Source: Gammaproteobacteria bacterium UBA7310
GTDB lineage: Bacteria; Pseudomonadota; Gammaproteobacteria; Pseudomonadales; Ketobacteraceae
Length of the DNA: 64,000 nucleotides
Direction: 5' to 3'
NCBI GenBank assembly: GCA_002471665.1
Contig: DKQK01000025.1
Location: 358,324-422,323 of the forward strand
This document shows, one piece after another, positions 1-9,405 of the stretch. Position 1 is the stretch's first letter; every line of letters begins with the position of its first letter. The translations under genes were made by a program, and so were the position numbers. A model generated the notes under the pieces. The model ran no database searches. It saw nothing but the letters and a program-made list of their open reading frames with translations, and had not been told where the DNA came from.

Positions 1-1370
1 ATAGTCGACTCAAATCGGTTCTGAATCGCACCCAAACCTGCGCGGAAGGAGTCGATCTGGGCCAGCGCGCTGTCCACCGTCTCCATGGTGATATTGGAAG
101 CCGCTACGGTAGTGATATCAGCATTGGCAACCGTACCTACCGCCTGCACATTGTCGTCATCCAGGGTACCGGTAGTGGTCAAGGTGATGGTGTCCTGCGC
201 GGATATCACGATATCACCAGCCTTGAAGTCATTGGTAACACCCGTCAGATCATTGGCATCCGCGGTATCACCACCATCATAGAGAATGTCTGCACCGGCA
301 TCCGTAACGTTGATCACCATATCCCGGCCATCTTCCGCAGTGAGCTGCAGGTAACCGTTCTCATCGACACTGGCTGTTACACCAGTAATGTCAGACTTGG
401 CATTGATCGCGTTAACCAGGCTGCCATCGGCATCCTTCTCCTGTACCTCAACGGGGCCAATATCCACACCGTTAATATTCAGGTCACCGTTTACCAGGGT
501 ACCGGCACCAACGAAGGCATCCGCCTCAGTGATGGTACCTGCAACCGGGGTTACGTCCTCCCAGTTATAGGTGGTGGTGGCAGTGGCGTATACGCCTTCC
601 ATACCTTCCACACCGTCTTCACGCAGGGTGTTGATACGATCCACCAATGATTTGGCGATACCTGAACCATAGGCATCCGCAGTAGGGTCGATCAAATCAG
701 CCTGCGCAGCACCGGTGATATCACCACCGTAATCGGCATCAAAGATGTCAACCGCGGTAGTACCTGTACCAATCTGGATGCTCAGGTCAGCTGTGGTCAG
801 TGTATCAGCCACAGTGGTGGTAATGTCTTCGATGCTGCTCTGAACCGCGCCAGGCTGGCTACCCAAGGCACTGGCTCGCGCGTCAACACCATCCACCGCT
901 ACTGTTTCACCGGCATTGGCACCGATCTGGAAACTCAGGGAGCTGAGTGATCCGTCGGCCACGTTGTTACCGTTAAAGGTAGTGGTTTTGGCGATACGAT
1001 CGATTTCAGATACCAGCTGATCAACCTCTTCCTGCAGAGACTGACGGTCAGCAGCACTGTTGGTGTCGTTGGCAGACTGAACCGCCAGGTCACGAATCCG
1101 CTGCAGCGAGGTAGTAATCTCATCCAGCGCACTTTCAGTGGTCTGGGCAAAAGAAATACCGTCGTTGGCGTTTCGAACCGCAACATTCAAGCCGCGAATC
1201 TGGGTGGTAAATCGGTTGGAGATGGCCAGGCCGGCAGCATCATCCTTGGCACCGTTAATACGCAAACCAGAAGACAAACGCTGCAGGGAGGTCTGAAGAG
1301 AACCCTGCGACTTGTTCAGGTTTCGCTGCGCATTAAGGGACGAAATGTTAGTGTTAATGATCTGGGGCAT
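1..1370 (-). CDS. fliC: Flagellin 1, 3' end cut by the window edge
   Basis: Structural subunit of the flagellar filament. From the ATG at 1370, 456 complete codons are read before the window ends. The product begins MPQIINTNISSLNAQRNLNKSQ and keeps the conserved flagellin N-terminal coiled-coil domain, followed by a long variable central region. The reading stops inside the start of the C-terminal D1/D0 domain (NRFEST). It is collinear with flagellin 2 at 1646-3196, with the same codon numbering to the edge and no net insertion or deletion. Differences are scattered and most obvious around residues 120-155. A near-consensus sigma28 promoter lies about 107 bp upstream and AGGAG is the ribosome site. 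About 60 C-terminal residues lie outside the window. Confidence 0.97.
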   Translation of the reverse strand, partial: MPQIINTNISSLNAQRNLNKSQGSLQTSLQRLSSGLRINGAKDDAAGLAISNRFTTQIRGLNVAVRNANDGISFAQTTESALDEITTSLQRIRDLAVQSANDTNSAADRQSLQEEVDQLVSEIDRIAKTTTFNGNNVADGSLSSLSFQIGANAGETVAVDGVDARASALGSQPGAVQSSIEDITTTVADTLTTADLSIQIGTGTTAVDIFDADYGGDITGAAQADLIDPTADAYGSGIAKSLVDRINTLREDGVEGMEGVYATATTTYNWEDVTPVAGTITEADAFVGAGTLVNGDLNINGVDIGPVEVQEKDADGSLVNAINAKSDITGVTASVDENGYLQLTAEDGRDMVINVTDAGADILYDGGDTADANDLTGVTNDFKAGDIVISAQDTITLTTTGTLDDDNVQAVGTVANADITTVAASNITMETVDSALAQIDSFRAGLGAIQNRFEST

Positions 1371-1476
1371 TGTGTGTCTCCTGCGTTTATTTCAACACGA
1401 CCTCAACAACTGAGGACTTTATTGATTGGTGTAGCCTCGGCGAGGCCGTGTCACTTCAATCTTCTGTTCAATAAAG

Positions 1477-1503
1477 TTATCGGCGTGGTTTCACACAACT
1501 TGA
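1477..1503 (-). promoter_or_regulatory. Sigma28 (FliA) promoter of flagellin 1
   Basis: Reading the minus strand, TCAAGTTG (1503-1496), an 11-bp spacer and GCCGATAA (1484-1477) match the FliA consensus TAAAGTTT-N11-GCCGATAA. The -10 element is perfect. Transcription would start near 1470, giving a leader of about 100 nt before the flagellin ATG at 1370. Confidence 0.93.
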
Positions 1504-1569
1504 TTAATTATTTAAATCTTTTGGTTACACATCTTTAAATTCTTATAGCAAAAATCAACAGGCTATAAC

Positions 1570-1599
1570 AAAAGCGCCCTGACCAGTACGGCCAGGGCA
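1570..1599 (-). terminator. Rho-independent terminator of flagellin 2
   Basis: On the minus strand, GCCCTGGCC and GGTCAGGGC form a 9-bp stem with one G-U pair and a 5-nt loop, followed by GCTTTTG. It lies 47 bp beyond the stop codon of flagellin 2 and before the flagellin 1 promoter, so each flagellin is its own transcription unit. Confidence 0.85.
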
Positions 1600-1645
1600 G
1601 CTTCGCGTTATAAGTAGCCTAATTATATCAGGCTGGCGCCTGTTA

Positions 1646-3196
1646 TTAACCCTGCAGTAGCGACAACACCTGTTGCGGAAGCGCGTTGGCCTGAGCCAAA
1701 ACGGATATACCCGCCTGTTGCAACACCTGATTTTTAGACAGGTTAGCGGTTTCCGCGGCAAAGTCTGCATCACGGATCCGGCTATTGGCAGCCGTCAAGC
1801 TCTCTGACACCGCCGACAGGTTTCGAATCGTGGACTCGAACCGGTTTTGCACCGCACCCAGCTCACCGCGGAAGGCATCAATCTGCGCCAAGGCACTGTC
1901 AACCGACTCCATGGTAATATTCGATCCTTCAATGGAAGTAATATCCGCATTGGCGATGGTACCCACAGCCTGTACGTTGTCATCAGCCAATGTGCCGGTG
2001 GTGGTCAACGTGATAGTGTCCTGGGCGGACACGACAATGTCACCAACCTTGAAATCATTGGTCACACCGGTCAGATCATTGGCATCGGCGGTATCCCCCC
2101 CATCATAGAGGATATCAGCAGCTGAATCGGTAACATTGATCACCATGTCGCGACCGTCTTTTGCTGTCAGCTGAAGATAGCCGTTGTCATCAATACTGGC
2201 AGTTACACCGGTAACATCCGATTTTGAGTTGATCGCTTTTACCAGGCTGCCATCGGCGTCCTTTTCCTGCACTTCAACCGGCCCGATATCAACACCATTA
2301 ATGTTCAGGTCACCGTTTACCAGTGTGCCTGCCCCAACGTATGCATCGGCCTCGGTAATGGTACCGGCTACCGGCGTTACATCCTCCCAGTTATAGGTGG
2401 TGGTGGCAGTCGCATAGACACTTTCCATACCCTCTATACCGTCTTGGCGCAGTGTGTTGATACGATCCACCAATGACTTGGCAATGCCGGTACCATAAGC
2501 ATCGGCAGTAGGATCGGTCAGGTCGACAAGCGTCGCGCCGGTGATATCACCACCGTAATCCGCGTCAAAAATATCAACCGCAGTACTACCTGTTCCTATC
2601 TGGACACTGAGGTCACCGGTGGTCATGGTGTCGTTAACGGTTGCGGTGATGTCTTCAACGCTGCTCTGCACCGCCCCCGGTTGACTGCCCAGGGAGTTGA
2701 TGCGGGCGTCAACACCGGATACCTCGACACCCTCACCGGAATTGGCCCCGATCTGGAAATAATAGGAACTCAATGATCCGTTCAGTACATTGCGCCCGTT
2801 AAACGTGGTGGTGTTTGCTATACGATCGATTTCATCGATGAGCTGATCAACCTCCTCCTGCAAAGAGACCCTATCGGCTTCACTGTTGGTATCATTGGCT
2901 GATTGCACCGCCAGGTCTCGAATTCGTTGCAGTGACGTTGTTATTTCATCCAACGCGCTTTCTGTGGTCTGTGCCAGCGAAATACCGTCGTTCGCGTTTC
3001 GGACAGCCACGTTCAAACCGCGCACCTGGGTAGTAAAACGATTTGAAATCGCCAAGCCGGCAGCATCATCCTTCGCGCTGTTGATGCGAAGGCCCGAGGA
3101 CAGGCGCTGCAATGATGTTTGCAATGATCCCTGCGACTTATTCAGGTTACGCTGGGCGTTGATAGACGAAATATTCGTGTTGATTATCTGTGGCAT
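1646..3196 (-). CDS. fliC: Flagellin 2, complete
   Basis: Filament subunit of 516 residues, longer than minimal flagellins of about 280. The extra length is a central surface (D2/D3) insert of roughly 230 residues rich in Thr, Ala, Asp and Gly. The N-terminal domain starts MPQIINTNISSINAQRNLNKSQ and the C-terminal domain ends SVLAQANALPQQVLSLLQG, both typical polymerisation domains. It is a tandem paralogue of flagellin 1. No good sigma28 match was found in the 158 bp upstream. The leader holds three GGA triplets overlapping the ribosome site (AGGGAAGG, CGGAG, AGGAG). It follows flgL, so read-through from the flgF operon is also possible. Confidence 0.98.
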   Translation of the reverse strand: MPQIINTNISSINAQRNLNKSQGSLQTSLQRLSSGLRINSAKDDAAGLAISNRFTTQVRGLNVAVRNANDGISLAQTTESALDEITTSLQRIRDLAVQSANDTNSEADRVSLQEEVDQLIDEIDRIANTTTFNGRNVLNGSLSSYYFQIGANSGEGVEVSGVDARINSLGSQPGAVQSSVEDITATVNDTMTTGDLSVQIGTGSTAVDIFDADYGGDITGATLVDLTDPTADAYGTGIAKSLVDRINTLRQDGIEGMESVYATATTTYNWEDVTPVAGTITEADAYVGAGTLVNGDLNINGVDIGPVEVQEKDADGSLVKAINSKSDVTGVTASIDDNGYLQLTAKDGRDMVINVTDSAADILYDGGDTADANDLTGVTNDFKVGDIVVSAQDTITLTTTGTLADDNVQAVGTIANADITSIEGSNITMESVDSALAQIDAFRGELGAVQNRFESTIRNLSAVSESLTAANSRIRDADFAAETANLSKNQVLQQAGISVLAQANALPQQVLSLLQG

Positions 3197-3355
3197 TTTG
3201 GTTTCTCCTACTCCGCCTTCCCTGTATGTCTGTTGGTGAGGGTGGCTAAGTTAATGTTCATAGGTGTTGGATTCGCTTGAATGAAATATGTCACCTAGCC
3301 TCCTCTCCACTGACCTTGCTGTAGTAATATTTGTGTGCTCATAACCCTATCCGCG

Positions 3356-4579
3356 CTATATAAACTCAAATAAAGAAAGATTCTGGACCTGCACAAAACT
3401 TTGCTGTGCTGCCTGTAGCGCCAGGGTCCGTTTATTTAATTCTGTAATTGCTTCTGCATAATCCAGGTCTTTTACTACCGATAATGCAGATTGTGCTTCT
3501 ACCTTAAGACTTTCATTTATTTCGCCTTCACTCTCAATCACGTTGAGCCTGCTGCCAACGCTGGCCCGAACCTCATCAATATGATTTAAAGCCTGATCAA
3601 GGTTCTGCAAACCGGTATTGAGTGCATTCTGGAAGGTAGCCTGCAAGGTTGAGGTGTTATTGGGAATCTCCAGTGCCGAGATAATCTGATTCACCGTGGC
3701 AAATACAGACTGCCGGTAGCTGGGCTCAACAACAAAGCTGTCGCCAGGTGAAGGGTCTCCTGAAATGGAATAGCTGATCCCGTTGAACGACACCTTGGAG
3801 TCCTCATCAAACAGGGGCAGCGGTGCAGTGTAGACCGGCCCGGTATTCGCGCCGGTTATCTGATACTGAAGTGCTCCGGACCCGGTGGCGGAGAAATCAA
3901 TGGTGTATTGGTCACCAACATACAGGGTGGGATCTTCCAACACAGCATCGCCGATCACCCCGGTTCCCAGGTTGGCGCTATTACCTGTGGTAACGAATGA
4001 TCCATTTCCGGTTTTGATGTCAAAGAAGACCTCATCACCACTATTGCCGCTTTCAACCCGCACAGAGGTGTTGACATTGACATTCAACACACCCTGGTCG
4101 CCAGCGTAGGATACCGATCCGGTACCATCCTTGATGAACGGCTTCACGTTACTTTTGAATCCCGAAAACAGATACTCACCACTGGCCAGTTGGCTGTTAC
4201 CCAAGCCGATCAACTCTTCCAGCCGCTGTTCGATCTCAACAATGATGGCCTGACGATCGGTCTGATTCAGCGTGGCATTGGCACCCTGTAAAGTGAGATC
4301 CCGTATTCGCTGCAAAATATTCGTCACATTAGACAGAGCAGATTCCTCAACCTCGAGCTTGGTTTCCGCCGTTTCACCGTTGGAGATAAATTGCAACGCA
4401 TTATCAATTTGCTTCTGTAGATCCAACGCCACCGCAGAGCCAATGGGATCGTCGGAAGGTTTAAGTATGCGGGTGCCTTTCGATAACTGCAGTTGCGTTT
4501 CATTCACCTTTGACTGGTTGCTCAATATAGAGTTGGCACCCTGGGTGAACGTTTGTGAGGTTGATATTCGAATCGCCAT
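3356..4579 (-). CDS. flgL: Flagellar hook-filament junction protein FlgL (HAP3)
   Basis: FlgL forms the second junction layer between hook and filament. The 407-residue product has a flagellin-like N-terminus (MAIRISTSQTFTQGANSILSNQSKVNETQLQLSKGTR) and a C-terminal helix ending in ALQAAQQSFVQVQNLSLFEFI. Both are typical of FlgL, and the length is usual for the family. It lies 11 bp downstream of flgK in the same direction and closes the hook-rod operon flgFGHIJKL. The adjacent flagellin 2 is its assembly partner. Confidence 0.97.
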   Translation of the reverse strand: MAIRISTSQTFTQGANSILSNQSKVNETQLQLSKGTRILKPSDDPIGSAVALDLQKQIDNALQFISNGETAETKLEVEESALSNVTNILQRIRDLTLQGANATLNQTDRQAIIVEIEQRLEELIGLGNSQLASGEYLFSGFKSNVKPFIKDGTGSVSYAGDQGVLNVNVNTSVRVESGNSGDEVFFDIKTGNGSFVTTGNSANLGTGVIGDAVLEDPTLYVGDQYTIDFSATGSGALQYQITGANTGPVYTAPLPLFDEDSKVSFNGISYSISGDPSPGDSFVVEPSYRQSVFATVNQIISALEIPNNTSTLQATFQNALNTGLQNLDQALNHIDEVRASVGSRLNVIESEGEINESLKVEAQSALSVVKDLDYAEAITELNKRTLALQAAQQSFVQVQNLSLFEFI

Positions 4580-4590
4580 CCCATCAAACC

Positions 4591-6573
4591 TCAGAGTGAA
4601 CTTATGATTGTGTCAAACAGTTCACTGGAAACCTGAATAACCCGGGCGGAAGCCTGATAGGATTGCTGGAAGCGGATCAGATTGGCCGCCTCTTCATCCA
4701 GGTTTACGCCGGAGATAGATTCCCACTGAGCTTGTGATTGATTGAGTATGGTTTCCGCTGCTTCCTGGCTGACCGCGGCATCATTGGTGCGGGTGCCCAC
4801 ACCACTGACCAGTTGCCCATAGGCGCCTTGAAAAGTCACGGTACCGTTGGCGATGGTCTTCGTGCTGCTGAGTTCACCCAACAGCAGAGCGTTCCTGTTG
4901 TCATTGACACCGCCGTTGTTGTAGTCAATCTCCACGATGTCATTAGTACCCGGGTTGCCGTTGAACACCACATCATAGCCAGAGGCAGGAAACAGGCCCG
5001 CCTGCTCCAACAAGCCATTGGACTGGCCTGGTGTAAAGGCAACCCCGCCGGCGACGATCGCATTGGTGCCGGCGTTCACCACGTCATAGGTGGTGGCACT
5101 GGTAAATTCCACGCGATAAGCCGGTGTCAGCGCAAAGGGTGTGGTAGTGAAATCCGCAGTGGTGGTATCGGCTACCACAACCTCTTCAACAAACCCACCA
5201 CCGGTATTGGTGGAGGGTAGATTGGTGGTTACCGGCATGGCGGCGGCAACCTGCCTGACATCGGTTACCTCCATGGACATTTCAAATGCCCCCAGGCGTG
5301 TGGGAAGAACCGTAAACTCATCCCCATCTGCCGGTGCACCAGAGACGAAGTTCAGAGTAAATCCATCTGTAGTGGCAAACACGCCTCCCGGACCAGGATC
5401 AGCGAACGTGGCATTCACCGTACCATCGGCATTAAACAACGTGTAATTACCACTGCCACTATCGAATCGCAGGCGATAATCCTCAGCGGTGAGAAGGTTG
5501 GTATCATCAATGGTAACCGACAGTGCCGCCGTCCCCGCATTAGCTGTATCTGATGCAATCCGTGAGAATTCAGCCGCACTTGAATTAATGTCGCCAAAAA
5601 ATAATCCACCCAACTGATTGTCTAGATCCATACCCAGTTGATGCTGATCGTTAAAGGTCTGCGCAACGGACAATGCCATTCTGCCCAGTTCGTTAAACAC
5701 CGGGTCTATCAACTCTTCCCTGACCGTAAGTAATCCGCTCAAGCGTCCGCCAGACACCAGGTTGGTAATGTTTTGCACATTGGTGCCATCGGTAATAACC
5801 AGCTCCTTCCGACTCAATCCTGAATCGTTGGTAACCGTTTCCACCGAAAACGATTCATTCCCTATCACCAGCGGCTGGCCACTACCAACAAAAATACTGA
5901 CACTTAGATTCTGTTGCTGCAGCACTTCAACACCAACCAGTTCAGACAACTGACGTATCGCTTCATCCCGCTGATCCAGCAGATCGTTGGGTAACTCGCC
6001 GGTATTATTGGTGTAGACAGCCTGAATCGACTGGTTATATGCAGCGATACTTTCTCCAAGCTGGGTTATCTTGGAGGCAACTGCGTCCAGCTCAATATTG
6101 AGTGTTTCGTTGGTTTGATATACCTGCTCGTATACGGCATTGAAACGATTCACCAGGGCCTGCCCGGAACTGATCAAAACCTGTCGGCTGGGTATGGATG
6201 CGGGATCGTTGGAGACATCCTGCATCGCATCAAAGAAAGACTGCATTGAAGGCGTTATAGCCGTGGAATCATCGCCTAGCAGCTGGTCAACCCGAACCGC
6301 ATACTCGTAATAGGCGTCAAAGGAATTATAGGAAGCCACATCGCGGCGCAACTGATCGACGACATACTGATTGCTGACACGGGTAATACTTTCAACATCG
6401 ACCCCCTGGCCGATGAAAGAGCCACCATAGGATTGCGGAACACGGGTACCCAGCCCGGTTTTTTGCCGGCTGTAGCCTTCGGTATCGACATTAACGATAT
6501 TATGGCTAGTGGTCGAGAGCGAAGTCTGACTTGCCCTCAATCCGGATAATGCTATGCCTGCAAGATCTGCCAT
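4591..6573 (-). CDS. flgK: Flagellar hook-associated protein FlgK (HAP1)
   Basis: FlgK is the first hook-filament junction protein, exported by the flagellar type III system and probably chaperoned by the FlgN encoded at 17496. Its 660 residues start MADLAGIALSGLRASQTSLSTTSHNIVNVDTEGYSRQ, the rod/hook N-terminal signature. They end with the FlgK-type helix LIRFQQSYQASARVIQVSSELFDTIISSL. The middle is long and Gly/Thr/Asp-rich. It lies 14 bp downstream of flgJ. Confidence 0.98.
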   Translation of the reverse strand: MADLAGIALSGLRASQTSLSTTSHNIVNVDTEGYSRQKTGLGTRVPQSYGGSFIGQGVDVESITRVSNQYVVDQLRRDVASYNSFDAYYEYAVRVDQLLGDDSTAITPSMQSFFDAMQDVSNDPASIPSRQVLISSGQALVNRFNAVYEQVYQTNETLNIELDAVASKITQLGESIAAYNQSIQAVYTNNTGELPNDLLDQRDEAIRQLSELVGVEVLQQQNLSVSIFVGSGQPLVIGNESFSVETVTNDSGLSRKELVITDGTNVQNITNLVSGGRLSGLLTVREELIDPVFNELGRMALSVAQTFNDQHQLGMDLDNQLGGLFFGDINSSAAEFSRIASDTANAGTAALSVTIDDTNLLTAEDYRLRFDSGSGNYTLFNADGTVNATFADPGPGGVFATTDGFTLNFVSGAPADGDEFTVLPTRLGAFEMSMEVTDVRQVAAAMPVTTNLPSTNTGGGFVEEVVVADTTTADFTTTPFALTPAYRVEFTSATTYDVVNAGTNAIVAGGVAFTPGQSNGLLEQAGLFPASGYDVVFNGNPGTNDIVEIDYNNGGVNDNRNALLLGELSSTKTIANGTVTFQGAYGQLVSGVGTRTNDAAVSQEAAETILNQSQAQWESISGVNLDEEAANLIRFQQSYQASARVIQVSSELFDTIISSL

Positions 6574-6587
6574 CTACGTATTCCGCA

Positions 6588-7577
6588 CTAAAGTTTTTCA
6601 GTTGCTGAGTTTAAAGCTGACTTAAAAACGTCACTTTCAATAATGTTTGCAATTTTGTTGCCATAATTTGGATCGGTTGCGTAGCCGGATCCCTGCAGTT
6701 CAAAACCCCATTGTTTCGCTTCACAATTTTTGTTGATCGCAGCTTCATAACGGCTATTGCCATTAAGAAAATCCACATAATCTGCAAACGCCTGATCCAA
6801 TGACGGGTAAGAGCGGAAAGAGGCGTTCTCTTTAGCGGCAATTCCATTCCGGTACTCCAGCGTATTTTTTCGTACCGTTTCACCATCCCAGCGGGAATCA
6901 GCCTTAATACCGAATAGATTAAATGAGTTGCCGCCTTTGCCATCGCTCATGACGTGCTGGCCCCATCCTGTCTCCAGTACCGCTTGCGCTACGATCGCCT
7001 CTGGCGCCACACCTAAGCGTTGCCCTGCGCGTTTTGCGTGAGCATATATAGCGTGAACAAATTCCGCAGGAGAACGCCAACTGCTGGGCTCAGGTTTCTC
7101 ATTCACATTCGATGCCTGGTTTACGGAAAGTACTGTGGAGTCGGAATGAAGGGGTTCGCCCATTTCATTATGAGGCGAGGCTGAAGCCGGTGATCGGGCC
7201 GGTAGCGGGTGCTTAAGGTAACCGGTAATGTCCGTTACAGCGTCTGTCAGTTCCTTGCCGGAGTTCGCCTGCATCTGTTTAACAATCACGTCGGCCAGCC
7301 CCAAGCCACCGCTGTTACTTATATTCAGGCTGAGCTGCTTATCGTACATTCCCTGATAAAACTGCGTATCGCGGGATTCGAGCATGTTGCCTTCAGCGAA
7401 TACGGCGTTAGCATCACGCATGCTTTGCAACATCATGTTGAGAAAGATGCCTTCCATTTGGCGGGCCGCCGCCTGCAGAGCGGCACCTTCATCATCACGG
7501 GTCAATTTGCGCATCTGATTGAACTGGGCAAAATCCAGGTAGAGATCAGATGAGTTGCTGGCAGGAGGCTTTAACAT
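6588..7577 (-). CDS. flgJ: Rod-capping peptidoglycan hydrolase FlgJ
   Basis: FlgJ caps the growing rod and opens the peptidoglycan so the rod can pass. The 329-residue protein is the two-domain type. An N-terminal rod-binding domain (about 20-110, with ARQMEGIFLNMMLQSMRDAN and GMYDKQLS) is followed by a Ser/Pro-rich linker. A C-terminal glucosaminidase domain (about 165-325) carries VAQAVLETGWGQ with the likely catalytic Glu and NSFNLFGIK. It has no signal peptide, as expected for a flagellar-exported protein. It is separated from flgI by 2 bp. Confidence 0.97.
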   Translation of the reverse strand: MLKPPASNSSDLYLDFAQFNQMRKLTRDDEGAALQAAARQMEGIFLNMMLQSMRDANAVFAEGNMLESRDTQFYQGMYDKQLSLNISNSGGLGLADVIVKQMQANSGKELTDAVTDITGYLKHPLPARSPASASPHNEMGEPLHSDSTVLSVNQASNVNEKPEPSSWRSPAEFVHAIYAHAKRAGQRLGVAPEAIVAQAVLETGWGQHVMSDGKGGNSFNLFGIKADSRWDGETVRKNTLEYRNGIAAKENASFRSYPSLDQAFADYVDFLNGNSRYEAAINKNCEAKQWGFELQGSGYATDPNYGNKIANIIESDVFKSALNSATEKL

Positions 7578-7579
7578 AA

Positions 7580-8677
7580 CTAAATCACAATCAGCTCAGC
7601 CCGCAATGCACCGGCTTGCTTTAACGCTTCCAGAATCGCCATTAAATCACCTGGCGCCATCCCGACCCGGTTCACCGCCGCCACAATGTCATCCAGGGTA
7701 ACGCTGTCCCCTACCTTGAACATGTGACTTTTATCCTGTTCGATATCTATCTGGGATTCATTATTGGCAACGGTTCTGCCTCCAGCCAAAGCATTAGGTT
7801 GACTGACATCGACGCTTTCGGAAATGGTAACGGTCAGATTGCCATGGGTAACCGCAGCCGGTGAGACTTTCACATTATTCCCAATAACAATCGTACCGGT
7901 ACGGGAGTTAATGATCACTTTGGCGGAGGGCTCTGCAGGCTTCACTTCCAGATTTTCCAACACCGACAGGTACGTTACCCGCTGCGACGGATCGCGGGGA
8001 GCGGTTACCACAATCGATGTGGCATCCATTGATCGCGCCACTCCCGGACCCAGCAAACGGTTAATCTCATCTCGGACACGCTTTGCCGTGGTAAAGTCAG
8101 GGCGATGCAGGTTGAATGTCAGTGTATCGCCTTCATGGAACGGGTTGGGAGCAGACACCTCCACGGTGGCACCGTTGGGGATGCGGCCAACGCTGGGTAT
8201 GTTAACGGTTATCTTGGAACCATCCGAACCCTGGGCACCAAAGCCGCCAACCACCAGGTCCCCTTGGGCGATGGCATAGACACGACCATCAGCTCCCCGT
8301 AAAGGGGTCATCAGCAAGGTACCGCCGCGCAAGCTGGAAGCATTCCCCAATGAGGATACCGTAATGTCAATTCTCTGGCCGGGTTTGGAGAACGGTGGCA
8401 ATTCCGAGTGGATGGAGACTGCGGCCACATTCTTCAGTTTGGGGGTCAGGTTTTCAGGCACGCTGATACCGAACTGTTCCATCATGTTACGAAAAGTCTG
8501 TGCTGTAAACGGCGTCTGGTTGGTTTTATCACCGGTTCCATCCAATCCTACAACCAGGCCATAACCTATCAATTGGTTACTGCGCACACCTTGAACATCC
8601 GTTATATCCTTAAGGCGATCGGCAAGGGACACGGCCGGAATCAGTACAATAAAAATGAATACCCAACATTTTCTCAT
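7580..8677 (-). CDS. flgI: Flagellar P-ring protein FlgI
   Basis: FlgI forms the peptidoglycan-embedded P-ring bushing around the rod. The ATG at 8677 (MRKCWVFIFIVLIPAVSLA then DRLKDI) gives 365 residues with a standard Sec signal peptide. It has an AAGG ribosome site, so it is preferred over the upstream GTG at 8704, which would overlap flgH. The motifs GVRSNQLIGYGLVVGLDGTGD and the C-terminal GDLMAILEALKQAGALRAELIVI are strongly conserved in the family. Confidence 0.97.
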   Translation of the reverse strand: MRKCWVFIFIVLIPAVSLADRLKDITDVQGVRSNQLIGYGLVVGLDGTGDKTNQTPFTAQTFRNMMEQFGISVPENLTPKLKNVAAVSIHSELPPFSKPGQRIDITVSSLGNASSLRGGTLLMTPLRGADGRVYAIAQGDLVVGGFGAQGSDGSKITVNIPSVGRIPNGATVEVSAPNPFHEGDTLTFNLHRPDFTTAKRVRDEINRLLGPGVARSMDATSIVVTAPRDPSQRVTYLSVLENLEVKPAEPSAKVIINSRTGTIVIGNNVKVSPAAVTHGNLTVTISESVDVSQPNALAGGRTVANNESQIDIEQDKSHMFKVGDSVTLDDIVAAVNRVGMAPGDLMAILEALKQAGALRAELIVI

Positions 8678-8688
8678 GATCGTATACC

Positions 8689-9387
8689 TTAGAAAGGCCA
8701 CCACTTGCTGTTAAAGAATTTGGATGCCCACCCCTGAACCTGCGCATCCGCTAACGCACCGGTTCCACTGTAGGTGATGCGTGCATCCGCCAGGCGAGTA
8801 GACAGGGCTGTATTGTCCGGCGCCACGTCAGAGGGACGTAACATGCCCTCTATTCGAATAAACTCGTCTCCCTGTGAGAACGTCATCCACTTTTCACCAC
8901 GCACCACCAGTACACCATTGGGCAATACATCGGCTACTGTCACCGAAATCTGGCCCTGTAACCGGTTGCTCTGATCGGAGTTCGCGTCGCCTTCAAACTC
9001 ACGGGTGTTATCGCTGTTAATGGACATATTAATATTGGAGCCATTCAGGCTGCCGGAAGGACTGCCACCGAGCAGGCTATCCACGCCCATGTCAATCTTG
9101 TCTTCTTTGTCGATGGCCGTAGTGTTGGTTTTGGAAGAGACCGTGCGTTCATCCAGATACAGCGTGATGATGTCACCTATGCGTCGGGCACGTTTATCTT
9201 CCCACAGGCGAATACCGGTGCCGCTGGAATAGATCGAACCCGTTGCTGTATCACCTCTCGGCTCGGAGACGGGCATTACCGGCGAGTATCGGGCATCTCC
9301 CGGCCTGGGAGGAGGAGCCGATACACAAGCCGTGAGCCCTGCAACCAGCAGCGCCACGAAGACAGGTTTAGTTACCGATGCGTTCAT
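8689..9387 (-). CDS. flgH: Flagellar L-ring lipoprotein FlgH
   Basis: FlgH forms the outer-membrane L-ring. With the ATG at 9387 the product has 232 residues and a lipoprotein signal ending LVAGLTAC, so Cys21 is the lipidated residue. A TTG at 9403-9405, immediately after the flgG stop, would extend it by six residues. LWEDKRARRIGDIITLYLDERT and the C-terminal AQVQGWASKFFNSKWWPF match FlgH. It works with FlgI, encoded next. Confidence 0.96.
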   Translation of the reverse strand: MNASVTKPVFVALLVAGLTACVSAPPPRPGDARYSPVMPVSEPRGDTATGSIYSSGTGIRLWEDKRARRIGDIITLYLDERTVSSKTNTTAIDKEDKIDMGVDSLLGGSPSGSLNGSNINMSINSDNTREFEGDANSDQSNRLQGQISVTVADVLPNGVLVVRGEKWMTFSQGDEFIRIEGMLRPSDVAPDNTALSTRLADARITYSGTGALADAQVQGWASKFFNSKWWPF

Positions 9388-9405
9388 CTTCGTGCCCGCC
9401 CTCAA

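Noticed and set aside
3347..3373. GCGGATAG on the minus strand as a sigma28 -10 for flagellin 2
   Set aside because: Two mismatches in the -10, and no TAAA-like -35 at the required distance (TTATTTGA instead).
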